Assembly: GCF_032854445.1 (NCBI RefSeq)
Contig: NC_088301.1
Location: forward strand, 48,905,187 to 48,969,186
Reading direction: 5' to 3'
From: Liolophura sinensis
Lineage: Eukaryota > Mollusca > Polyplacophora > Chitonida > Chitonidae
DNA length: 64,000 nucleotides
Both the position numbers and the translations under genes were made by a program. The notes under the pieces are model-generated. The model was not told where the DNA came from. It saw only the letters and a program-made list of their open reading frames with translations, and did not search any database. The stretch's first letter is position 1. Each line of letters starts with the position of its first letter. Below, piece after piece: positions 48,159 to 60,700 of the stretch.

Positions 48159-51100
48159 GTGAGTTTTAGATGAGCGGTGTATTTGACTAATATGCGCCAC
48201 GACGAGTGACTCGCGCTGATAACGGAGGAGTTCGCCAGTCAGTGGTTGTGTTTTGAAAATCCTCACAGCGTGAGCCGCTTTCAAAAATAACTACACACAA
48301 GCTGAGGTCGAGTTAATTCGGTATTACAGGCAAGGCTGGGACGGGGATTGGCCGCAGTATAGGATAGCTTTACAGTCATGTAAAAGGTAATATTACGTTA
48401 TTCGACAAGGTATATCTTTATTATCCCTTGTCTGTTTCAAGTTTTACATTACTTATAATTTCTTGGAACATTGAGTATGAAATCAACAACAACATGGTTG
48501 TTTGCTGTCATTCAGTCGTTCCATTTGACGGCCTTGGGATTTGTTTCAAATAACTGTGCAGGTGTATTATAATGTGACTTACTACTTGAATAAGTTAAAG
48601 TTTTAACTGGGTTATCAATGTTGATATTGATAACATGTAAATGTTTCCAGGGAATGTGCCATAAGTAATAGAGACTAACCATAGTACATTTTTTTGGTGT
48701 GGCATTAGTTTTGCGCAATTTGGTATAGTAGGATGTACGTTTGTGTTAAAAAACCTGGTCAAAATTAAAAACCAATAGTCAGCATATGCAGAATTGTGCC
48801 CTTACCACGTAACTAACAGTTTATTTCACTTTAGATTCACATCCTGTAATCATAAAGTTGGGTTAAATGTTGTCAAGTCTCCTCTTTTTTGATACAAATG
48901 TGAGCCTCAAGTACTCAGCCTCGTGCTGCCATATTTGGCCTCATTGAAATAAAAAATGTCTTGCTTTACACAGAATACAAGTACCTCTGTGTTGAATCTA
49001 ATTATAAAAAAAAGCCTTGTATGAAGCAAGTAACTTTCTGAGAAAGTGGCTAAGGGTATAGAAATTATTTTTCTTACCGTGATCAGATCAGATTGACATT
49101 GTTGTGGTACGTTACACAAGATAATTCTATTCTGAATGATAATAGCAATGTCTTTTGAGAGAAATAAACTATAATTTGGAATGAGTTTGAGACTGTTTAC
49201 CCAGCTGAAAGGTATTACAAAACCAGTGACTACAAAGAAAAAGATCATGTGGTTGAGTACAGGTAGAGCCTTTGGCAGCTGACCTGAGATGCAGGTGGGG
49301 CTAGACTAGGTAGGTTGGATAAGTTACATATAGCCCAAAACTAGCCCCTGCTCTGATTTTACATTTGGCAAAATTTTGTACGGCCAAAGGTGGCCCAAGA
49401 CAACATCAGAGCATGCTCCATGAAGAAAGCTGATGCAGTTACCTGCACTTGTCAAATATGTTGAGGCTGTCAGTAGAAGCGTTCGCTTCGAGCATGACCT
49501 TTACACCCTGACACACTGCCACTGCAACTGCCTCAGGTTTTTAAATGGAGCCCCAACATTGGTTTCGGCTCTGTGTTTAAGACATTATTACACAAGTGAA
49601 TAGAAAAAAGTGAACTCAATTATATTAGTGTTGTCAGTATAATGCGCAATGGTCTGTTTATGCATATTTCTTATTAGTTTTCAGGGTTTTCTTTGCATGC
49701 ATGCGCAGAAGCACAGGGTTAATCTTCCCTCCTCTAGATAGTTCTTTTAACAGGGTGCTCTCTACCTAGATGCATGTTTTTGGTTTAGCTCATTAGCTGC
49801 TGGGGTGACTTGAGCTGATGCCATTGTGGATCCTGTTCTTTAAAACCACATTTACACCTTAAAAGGAAGATTGGGAAACCTATCTATATGAAATATGTGT
49901 TAGAACATGCCAGGCAACTAAACTAATCTTACAAGAAACATATTTCATGAATCCTTTCAACACTTGATCCTTTCAACACCTCATTTTCGAATCCAGTTGT
50001 CGCTTATGCATGGCTGCAAGTTATGAGTTTGTTTTATGAATGGCAGTGATTTTCTCCATGGATGCACTCTTGTTTCCACCACCCCTTAAACTTGACATCT
50101 GTTATAAAAGTGTCAAATTCCTGAATACAATTGTTACATTAATATAAGTTATATTAGTACTTTACTGGTGGATCTTTTCAGTAGATTTCTCTGCAGATTT
50201 TTAATTCTGGATAATTCAGGTAGATAAAAGTACAATTACGTGTAAACAAACCTGCTGACAGAAAGATGTATTTAAATTTACTAAATTATTTAAACAGTGC
50301 AGATCTCACCCCAAGCAAACAAACGTGTAATGAGATTGTATTCATGCACATTATAAAAATAACATGGCTCAGTCATGAAAGTGTTCGTAATACCAATATT
50401 CAATTGGTCAGGTGCTTGTCCCAGTGCATATGAATTACCTTAGTTTATAGCCATAACCTGGGGCGAAGTCATTTGTTAGTGTCTTGAAATAGAAGCCAAT
50501 ATGAGCTGAATATCAGGGTTTTCATTTAGAATTGTAGAAGGAGGTCGGAGCTCAAAAGTAGGCGGCTGCATTGAATTATGTTACTATTACTGTTGATTTA
50601 AATACTGAGAATATTCCAAGTATGCGGCTAAGGGGGACGGCAATAGAAGGCTCTCTGCAACCTGCTACTGAATATGTACAACCAGAACCTTTAGTACTGA
50701 GCATTTATTTCGTTAATTGAAAATTCAGACACAATAAATATAAAATTCTCCATACCCTCATACAAAAAGCATTTTTTTCTGTTAGCTCAGAGATCAGTTA
50801 ACCATGTTCTGACCTTAGCTTTCATTATTATATTTCGTACATCATTATAACATGACCATAATCATTGTAAGTATTGTTTGAAGGTGATGTCAAGACCACT
50901 TGCACAGCTATTGCGTTTTAGTCATTTGATACTGGTTTTCTGTTTTCTCCTTCATGTTGTGCCTGAAAGCCTGCAGTAACAATATCTGCAATGTACACCA
51001 ATCATCCATTTGTGATATTTACTTGGGGGGCCTGCTTGAGGTCATATTCGCAATGATAATTAGTTTAATTAATGATGGATGGTAAAGTACAAATACTCAT

Positions 51101-52565
51101 ACCTTCATTTTCAATAGCTTAAATGGCCATTTGAAACAAGAAAAGACCCAATTTCAATGCAAGGAAGAACTAAATTTCCTCCAGGGAGAGGTGGTCAGTA
51201 TGCAGAAAATTGACTTCTCTGAATCTCTGATAATATATGTACGTGTACTCATATTTCTAATTATTTCTTGATGGACATATAAAGAGTTCCTGTGAATCAT
51301 CCTTCAGGTTCTATATATAATCATAGTTCCTACAGTTGATGTAACCACAAGATTGGCAAATGATTCATTTTGTGTTTTTCAACAGACCTACACATACATG
51401 TATCTTGCACAATGACAGGTGCCTTTGACATGCTATTTGTACTACTGTTAAACCATTACATTAAATCCAATACAAAAGTACAACATATCTGTCAACTACA
51501 GCTGACTTCTGGTTTCTGTAGCTGAAAGCTTTCATGTAAGGGTGGCTTATAGTTACTAATAAGGTCTATGGGAGGATCGTCAGTCCCCCATCTTACCCAA
51601 TATTAAAAGTTCACAGCTGATTTCCTGGCCTCGTGCCCCCTAGTACCTGAACTTAAAATATTTTATCATATCATTAGTAACTAGTCACTTGTAATTCTTT
51701 GAACCCTATAGATATCAGAATAACCTGTTAAGTTAAATTTTATTCACGGGGTGTGTTTTTTTTTTTATTACAGAGGGCCTTATAAAACTCAGGAAGGGCC
51801 AGTTGATTCCCAAGTCAACTGGCCCTGCTGGCCTTTTGATTTTCAGGGCTTATTTCTACCCCGGCCCTTGATTATATGAACTTATATACATGTAGTCATT
51901 TGTGTTATACAATTCAAATTCTTGACATGACCTCAGAAGTAGCAATTTCCTTGATAAATAAGTATGATCCACCCCACATGCCCCTCAGTTTGTGGTGAAA
52001 TACGTAATCATTCCTTTAATGGGATTAAACCTGGCAGCCCTTTGTTGGAGGAAGTCGGGTGCAGCTGGCAACATCCTGAGTTTATTAAAAACAGATCATT
52101 TGAATCCTATCCATCATACTTCTTGTCTGTACTTCAAATTCATCAGTGTTGAATAAATCTGATATAGCACCCCTATGTGACCTGAAGTTCTCACATTCTG
52201 GCATTGTAACCTCCTCCTGGATTTTATCCCTATTTTTCTTTTCCTTTTTTTCCTATTAATGAAGGAGAAAATAGGTGCCTGTCTGGTCAGCATTTGTTGT
52301 AGATTGTCATATGTTAAAATTCCAATAGTCCAAGAAAAATAGAACAATTTGTAGTGCCATTTCTTGCGACATTGGATTTGTAGAATTCAACAAATTGTGC
52401 AGTTCAAATGCAGTTTACACAAACTTGAAGTAGTTTGAATTTGGATAATATATCAGTCTATGTGCTAGGCTGTAGATATGATTTCAGAGAATTTTAAAAC
52501 ATTAGAATAAAACAAGAAGAGCCAGTAGCCATCTCCATCTTGTAAAACTCCTGTAGTATTGTGTC

Positions 52566-52936
52566 TAGGGATGTAATGATATGGTCTTGCCACAATATGA
52601 GACATGATGTGGGAGTGGCAATACGATTGATTGGCGACAATTCTAGTACAGATCATTTGATTGGCCGCGATGATGACCGATAGCAATCATAGCACATCTA
52701 AATGAGCCAACTGGCGCCTTCAGTACTCAGCGGTAAACCTGACATGGATTTATACACCGGCTAGAGGTTAAAAAGTTTGTAATTTATTTACAATATTTGA
52801 GGTACATTTTGTGAAATGTATTCAGGATGAATAAATTTTTTTTAAAATGGGTGTATTGTGATACATGTTTTGGAGTATAGCATAGTACGGCAACAAATCA
52901 AGATACACCAATATGACGGTGTGTCATTACATCCTA
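52566..52936. mobile_element. hAT-like non-autonomous MITE
   Basis: The left end tagggatgtaatgatatggt and right end ggtgtgtcattacatccta are imperfect terminal inverted repeats of the TAGGGATGTAA type common in hAT MITEs. The right part repeats words such as gtgatacatgttttgg and agatacaccaatatgacgg. The 8-bp flanks (attgtgtc and atttatgt) are only partly alike, as in an old insertion. No transposase is encoded. Confidence 0.75.
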
Positions 52937-54366
52937 ATTTATGTTAATTAAAATTTAAATCTACATGTAGACAGGTACAGTGGTGTAACTTAACTCTTGC
53001 CAAAACAGTTATGTGCTTGTAATGCTGTGCAAGCTTTGGGCAACATTGAAAATAAACAATATATTTTATGGTTCAGTGTTGGCTACCATGTCTGCATGTG
53101 TTTTGTGTGAAACAAGGCTACGTACCATTAATCTGATCATTTGTTGTTATTCTGAGGTAACATAAGTCAAATTGTTTTTAGTTTGGTGTACCTTGGTTTG
53201 AAATCTTGGTTCGAAATGTGAGCTATGGGTAATGATTTAATAAATCATCAAGGAACTTGAATGTATGACAGAATACAAATCTAAAGTCATTTTATTTTTT
53301 TTAATTTTTCGTTCACTTTGGCGGTTTTTATCGCCTTCCCCCGAGAGCATGCACCTTAAAAGCTTAAGTTACATTACTGATATACATAACCAAAAATCTG
53401 AAATATTTAAGTGAAATGCTCATTGCATCATTGAAAATGCTTTTAGGATGTAATTTAAAAAAAAAAAAAGTAATAATATCTAAAAATATAATAGTGAAAA
53501 ATTGTGGCAGACAAAGAAGTAATTGAGTTGTAGTGATCATGTTGTCCCACATGCATGTATTTTGGGTCTGCAAAAATAGTTGATGTATCTATGCCTTCCA
53601 CTCTCAGCCATGTTGGATCTCTAACAAAATAGTTACCATAATGGTAATCCAGTGCTCATAGTGAAAAGCACACTCAAGAGGAGAAATGCATAAGTGTGAA
53701 TGATTCAAGATGGCCACAAGTAACCTACACTGTTAATATAGCTATTGAAAGATTACACATGTACTATACTGAAAATAGAAGATGCTGATGAGTTTTCTAT
53801 AATGATTGACATCCAAAATTATTAAAGCCTCTTATAAAATGATAATCACATGTGGGGTGTAAAACAGTGTACTGTACATGTTCAGTAAGTTTTTTGCCTT
53901 GGTGAAGGCCTTTGGATAAACGTCTGTGGCAGTGTGACTAATCGTGTACTGGAAGTACATGTGTTACAACAGCATGTACTATACAAATTAACTCACCAGT
54001 GTGCTTGTATGTCTTAATGGCATACACAGTTGAAGGGATTGGATCATGCTTTTGGCTGCTCAGTAATGGTGTGCACGGATGACATGTTATTGGATCATGT
54101 TCATTGGTTCTGCGTGTACATGTAACCGTGCTGGTGGTTTGCAGATCCTTAAGGATATATGAAACGCTTTGGTTTTATTTCTTAATGTGCAGATTATCAT
54201 GCGTAGCAACGTATAACAGTACAAACAAATGTCTTCAGAGTACAGTTCTCTTAGGGCCCCAAGGGGTCAATCCAGAAATGAAGTAGCTTGCAGCAGTGGT
54301 GTCAACAATGATCCTTGTTTAGAGAGAACTCTGGGACAGACTGAACGGGCATGGCCAAAGGGGGCC

Positions 54367-54384
54367 GGGGGGGGGGGGGGGGGG
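54367..54384. repeat. Poly-G run, 18 bases
   Basis: Eighteen consecutive G within a GGGCCG-rich context; potential G-quadruplex and assembly-length uncertainty. Confidence 0.95.
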
Positions 54385-55361
54385 TGTAAGGGCTCGAAGG
54401 GGGTGCCAAGCTGGCCCAAAGAAGCCATGCAGTATCTGTGTACATATCACCTTGCCCACACTGTTCACCATGCTCGTGGCACTTTGAGGGTGTTCACCAA
54501 GTTCCAAGCAAGATCAACGATGACGTAATTTCTGAAAAAATCCGACCATCGGAGCATAACTTTCTTCATTTGGCATAGAAACATAATCTTCGTTTTCTAG
54601 TTCCTTTTCATGTATCCTTGAAGTCACTAAGTCTGGCTGTGTTACCATTTGAGCATACATGTACATGTGGACCTGTCTTTGGAGTTTCCTTCACAAATGT
54701 GTTGGTAAAACCAAAGTTTAAATGATGGTTTGTTAGAACAAACTTACAATTTTTATGAATACATTTGCTTGTTATAATGTACAAGTAATGTTCACGTGCA
54801 TTAGCTCTTGGACTTTGAAGCACAACATGTACTTTCTAATGCGAAGCGTTGGCTAGCAATGGGTGTGGAATGTATTTTACACTATACATGCGTAAAACAA
54901 AATACTGTCAGGGTAAGCAGTGCAATTTTAATCACATATTTCACTCGCAATGTTTTTATCTCGGGCATTTATTAAAAATTTGGTATGGTGAGATAACATG
55001 TAGTCATAATTTTATGTATACCCACCCTTTTAATTTTCATAAAAGGTTGTAAAATATGAATGACGTGTACATTGTACCTGCGTCATGAAAGTTTTTCCGA
55101 TGATAATCATAAATGCCTCATTGGAAAGTACATCTGTAAACAATACAGGCCACCTTTAGTATGGTTGAGAATAATGAAAAAAAAAGTTGCAGCCTAAAAC
55201 GAGGCAATTACAGATGTTGTTTTTTATTTTCCTTTGATGAAAATCAGATGATTTATGTGATACATGTAGATTATCAGTTTATACTATCAAAAATTTAGTA
55301 CAGTAGGTGTATTGTATTTCCGTAACACCAGTTTACATACTGTGCATATCAAAAACAGCTG

Positions 55362-55398
55362 ATGTGTGTGTGTGTGTGTGTATATATATATACATGTA
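55362..55398. repeat. GT/TA dinucleotide microsatellite
   Basis: A (TG)n run passes directly into (TA)n. Confidence 0.9.
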
Positions 55399-56278
55399 TA
55401 TACACATTATATGTTATAGTGGGACATGTCATCATCTTTTTCACTTGGTGGCTAAACATTCTCTGTGGCAGGAAAATGATTGGCATTAATATAAAAGCCA
55501 GCATTTACCCAGGCTATTTATCATATATAATTGCGACAAACATTATACTGAATGCATATGATTAATGCATAATATTCAGACTGCACAGATTTACATTTGT
55601 GTGAAAGCTTCTCTTTGTCTTGCACAGTAGTAGTTGCATAATAAGCCCATGAAAAAGTCTCTGCCAAGTCCGAACTAGATTGCCCTTTTTTAGGCTGGCA
55701 ATTAATAATATGTAAGTAAATCTTACAACAGTGTGGGCCCTTGTGTGAGTTAACACACTAAATAAAGCTCTAACGGAAAGTGCATGCCAGAGCAAACAAG
55801 ATTTCATAGACTTGCATTAGTCATACCTTGAGTGGATTGATGGCAGGATCTCTAGCTAATGCTGCGACAACTGTACATGTACCTTCTCAAGGCAGTCAGC
55901 ATGAAGCTTATTTCAAAGGTATGTCTGTGGTCGTTTAGTGATAGGCATACACGGTATGTGTACACACACATGTGAGTTAGGTGTTACACTTAAGCTCAGT
56001 GGTATACAGAGTATGTGTATGTAAATATTCAAGTGAATGAAATGCAAGATCTGATTACACCTTGAAGTGTGGGGAGAATTTGTTAAATGCCTTGATAATT
56101 AAGGGTGTCCTTATTTTACCTGAGGTTTTACTATAAATTTTTCTTGCTCCATTAAGTACATGTATTATGGTAGTGTTTACAGATTTACCCTCAGGTAATT
56201 AAAGAAGAGTTTTAAGATAATATGTGACACCTGCACCTTATGTCCGGCCACACATTGGGTGATACGTATATGTGCATA

Positions 56279-56282
<4 letters not shown>

Positions 56283-56334
<52 letters not shown>

Positions 56335-56341
56335 TTTTTTA
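56283..56341. repeat. TA microsatellite followed by poly-T
   Basis: About 17 TA units are followed by about 24 T. Confidence 0.95.
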
Positions 56342-56835
56342 AATATATATGCAATGTATCATTTAGGCAAGTGTATCACCTGCGCATGTACATGTGCAGC
56401 TCTGTTAAGTCTGAGTCTGGGCTCTGGGCGAGTGCAATTTGTCTGACGCCAAACTGATGTTAGAGAAAACTTCAAAGCTGTAAATTAGGTGTAACTCTTC
56501 TGGAACTTTGTGCAGAACATGTACATTTCTTTTGTAACGTGTACATGTATTTTTAGTACTGACTGCTGTTATTGTGTGGTGACTAGTGTTCATTGTCATA
56601 AAAACTGAGCACAGAATGTACAGTTGGATGCTAGTAGCTACAGTTCTTGTGTAAAAGTAGAAGATATTCAGATAAACTTCCATTGGGATCATTCCTGTTT
56701 TCAGCATGATAACTCCTGACTAAGGAAATTGGTCATAACAGTCTCTCCTTTCGTCTACTTGGACCAGACTTCTGGCAACTACCCATGGTTTTGTTGTTTA
56801 TTGTTCGTGTATAACTTAGTTTTATCAAGAGGGTC

Positions 56836-56916
56836 ATGTTCAACTGGTTTCCCGGCTGTACAAGACTTTCTCAAGCTGCTAGACAGGACATGCTTGTCCT
56901 ATTAGTGCTGTTTGCT
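56836..56916 (+). CDS. FRMD4A: Candidate alternative first coding exon of FRMD4
   Basis: ATG at 56836 opens 27 codons (MFNWFPGCTRLSQAARQ, then DMLVLLVLFA) ending at a consensus donor GCT|gtaagt in phase 0. The next coding exon (57689) begins exactly at ATG in phase 0, so the two join in frame to give LVLFA-MSEGRK. Human FRMD4A has a comparable short N-terminal leader ending LGLLM before MTEGR. The local sequence is less AT-rich than its flanks. No transcript support; the acceptor-side ATG alone is an alternative start. Confidence 0.4.
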
Positions 56917-57688
56917 GTAAGTGAGAATAAAGAGGAGGCAGTGGGCCACTGGCAAGGCTGTAAGCTGCAACAGGTCTCTCTACTTCTTACCCAGACTCGG
57001 CAAGGGTCTTGCATATTGATAGATCTCCCTGAGGTTACAAAGGATGCTTTTCGTGTACCTGTACACACGCCCCAGATGCTACAGGTGTATGCTTGTACCA
57101 CCCATTAGGATATTTGGCAGTGTTCTCCATGCTAATGGAGTTTACAGTGCTTACCTGTACAAACGAGCCTACAAGTCTACCAGTACAGGTAGTGCTGAAT
57201 TTAGTAATGAGTACTGAGTGGATCCATCAGACTACTATATGTACCCCACCCTGTCAGCAAATGTAGGGTGGCAAATATTCTGACCTGGATGAGGAAAACA
57301 ATAAAACCTCAGTGGTCGTTGTGGCATGCGTGGTGATTGTTTCCAGACATCATGAACTAAAACAGAGTTTGTCTGTGTCAGAGCAGGACAGGAACATTAT
57401 GTTGAAGTTGTTACACGTAGGTAACTTGTGTTATCATTGAATTATACATTGAATTCAGCTGAATGGATATTTGACATGGTCGAAAATAATACTGTTTCCT
57501 TTTCATTTTCATTCCAAGGAGGTGAAGTCCGCCATCTTTTGTTGATATACATTGTATGTATATATATAAATGTATAAATATATTTTTTTTGAACAGCCCA
57601 TCACATCACTCTGACTCCATCAGAGAAGTCTCTGAAATACTTTATCTTTGTTCACTTTAGCTGAGCCTGTTGTGATGTTTATTTACAG

Positions 57689-57760
57689 ATGAGCGAAGGG
57701 AGGAAGACACAGATAATACTTTTAGAATGGGAAGACCACAAATTGGAAATCCTTGTGCAG
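57689..57760 (+). CDS. FRMD4A: FRMD4 exon A, start of FERM domain
   Basis: Acceptor tatttacag lies directly before ATG; donor GTGCAG|gtacat. 24 codons: MSEGRKTQIILLEWEDHKLE, ILVQ. Human FRMD4A reads MTEGRRCQVHLLDD at the same place. Confidence 0.93.
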
Positions 57761-60700
57761 GTACATAATTCTGTTACAGATACAGACTTAATATGGTACA
57801 CATACATGTATCAGTACATCCACTTACATCACATCTGACTCCTTTGTATCCATGTATGTTCCTGGAAATGTTCTTAATTTTGAAAGTTCTTTATGTGCTA
57901 TATCACAATGTCTGTCTCTCAACATGTGCCATCTTCAATTTAATGTAGATGAAGATGAGCTTATTATGATGTGTTTACATAGATCAATGCATGACATAAT
58001 ATACATGCATAAGGACTTGTTTAAATAAATTATGTGCTTATTTCTCTGTATTGCATTGTGAAACAGTTTTAAATTTACGTCACAAATTGTGTTTGTTTGT
58101 TAGCAGTAAGGTGAATTTGCCTTGAGTTGATGTAGCAGATTGATTTCTTTAAACAAGCCTTGGCAGGATTATCTTAAGTACATGTATCTAGTGAATTAGA
58201 TATTCAATATATTTGTTTGATTGGAACTATTTTTTTTTTTACGTTTTTCTCTCTCTCATCTTCAGCCAAAACTGTTGGCCAAGGAATTACTTGACCTGGT
58301 GGCGTCACACTTCAGCCTGAAAGAGAAGGAATATTTTGGGTTAGCTTTCATCATTGACACGTGAGTTTTATTTTGCTTCTAATAATCCTGACTCTCTTTT
58401 GGCTTTGTGCCCATATTTTGTACAAGTTACTACACTGATTGAGGGGAAAGCAGATAGAGGCTTATTTATAATACAAATATGTCATAAAATTACATTGTTC
58501 AGTTTCATAAGTACTTAGTTTGTATTTGTTGGCACATGTACAATTATGGACATGCAATGATATTCTGAACATATAAATACTTGTACTGACACTCTCCTGT
58601 GTATGAGTATGTAGTGTAACGTTTTTTATATATGTGCATTCTTGTCCTAACTGAATGACCTGTATAAAAGCTATTTGAATTTTGAGGGGGGGGGGACTGT
58701 TTAACTTACTTTCAGAGGAACAAAATTAAGGGGATTATTCATTCTATTGAAAAAACAAAAAAGCAACGTTTGGCTTGAACTGAAAAATTAGCAGCATTTC
58801 ATTCATTATGGGTTAAACACTATTCTTATAATTTATCTTTGTATAATTCTCTTTGTGAATAATTCTTAGCAGCTCTTCTTCAAGATGAAATTTTATATCT
58901 GATAATGATGCCTGTTAAAAGTGTGTTTTATGTTTATATATGACAAATTACACAAAAATCATTTAATTATTTGCATAATACTACTTATGGATACTTTGTA
59001 AAACTAGAATATCAACCTTTGTGCCAAGCTGTGTTTACATGTGCTTATCTATTGAAACATCTAATTTTCATTTAATTAACCCATCATTCTTGCTGACAAA
59101 GTTAAATGTACATTCAAGTTACATGAGTTTTTTGTCTGAGATTGCACATGTGTGTACCCAATACTATACAGCACATGTTTGTCAGTTACATGTTCACTTT
59201 GATGATGTGTGTGAGTTTCAAACCTGACCACACCCCATTCTACTGGTCAGGGAAATGTATTGTGACTGGGACTAAGGCTGCTCTCAGAGCAACCCTGTAA
59301 TGTGATGTTTACACACCTCTTGTGGTGAAATAGAATTGGCCTTAGTCAGACAAGCACAGGTTTCACTTATTTTCTTATCTTCTTATCTTGGGTAAGGAGA
59401 AAGTGCAAAGCTGTTTTAATTGACATTTAGGCATTGTTTTAATGCCTATTCAGCCATCTGCTTACAATCAATTTGCAAGATTATTTATAGAGCTCCAACT
59501 TGCATAACATGACTTGCTCTTTGCCTTAGGGACTGTCTCCAGACTACAGTAATGATGTTCAGCAGATGTGGCCCATTATCATGCCACATAATTCCAGTAA
59601 AAATAAATAAATGTTTTAAATTGAGCAAACATATATATATAACATTCATTATGATTCTGCATGTTTATTTTTGTACATTTTTGCAAGTAACACAGACTCA
59701 TTGTAGGTGAATAAATCAATATATTGTTTAGCCTTGTTAGTATGAAGTTAATTGTCTTTTTAACATGTATTCCATCTACAACATATACTGTTGCTTGTGT
59801 AATATATTTGCACTTGTTCACTTGCAAGCAATAATTATCATTATGGCTTTCATTTCACAAGAGTAAACAGTTGGTGTTGCTCACACTTAGGTAAAGGGCA
59901 AAGCAGTGTGAGAAATTAAACATCAGAAACAACAGGCAGAGTATTTATAATGTGTTACACTCTAAGAGAAAGGACCTTGATCTTTTTGTTTTTTTCTTTG
60001 CAAACTTCAGTGATTTGATCTTAAATACATCATGTTGAATTAAAAAGGCTCTTGGGACCATCTGGTCCTCTCTCCATAATTACCTGTGTTTAAGTGGTTG
60101 CCATGTTGACTGGTTATAATAAAATTTTTACCTGTATTTTGGCAGAGGGCATTACAACTGGTTGGACTTGGATAAAAGAGTACTTGAACATGAGTTTCCT
60201 TCAAAAGTTGGACTCCTGACTCTGTACTTTGCTGTCAGGTAAGAGGTTCTGCAAAGCATGGACAATTAAATAAGGTGACTTTATGAATGACTTGTTTAAA
60301 CATCATGAGCAAACTTTTGTTAATCTAAAAAAAAAAAATATTCAGAAAGAAATGCTAGGATTTTTTGGTGACATTCGGTTTTGAAACTTTTGTCTGTGCA
60401 TTCCTAATTGATAACAGTGGGTCTGTGAGGTTAGTAGGCAAACTGGTCAGTCTGACATTTCCATAGTGAATCAGTGACGTACACAAAGCTAAGGTGAAGC
60501 CTGCTATCAGGCCTGCCTAACCTTTTGTCTGGTCGAGATAGGTATCAACATGTTATTGTGCCTCATTATATGTGGGTACATGTTGTCCACCATGTATCAC
60601 CGTGGGCTTTGTTTGTTGTGCAGTGGTATTTTTGTGGTGGGTTTCGGGCCTGACCTTTTCTTGGCAAACCTAAATCAGCTTAGAACAGGAAATTCTCCTT

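Larger units (their letters stand above)
48159..56835 (+). other. FRMD4 5' intron, no coding exon seen
   Basis: About 8.7 kb with a hAT-like MITE (52566-52936), a poly-G run (54367-54384), a GT/TA microsatellite (55362-55398) and a TA/T tract (56283-56341). Open frames at 48907, 51964, 54229 and others are short and unsupported. Confidence 0.55.

Noticed and set aside
54229-54528. 99-codon frame spanning a poly-G run
   Set aside because: It is created by the homopolymer (Gly stretch) and its frame depends on an uncertain run length.
56836-57108. 90-codon frame as a separate small gene
   Set aside because: The strong donor at 56917 and in-frame join to FRMD4 make a short alternative exon more plausible than an intronless gene.
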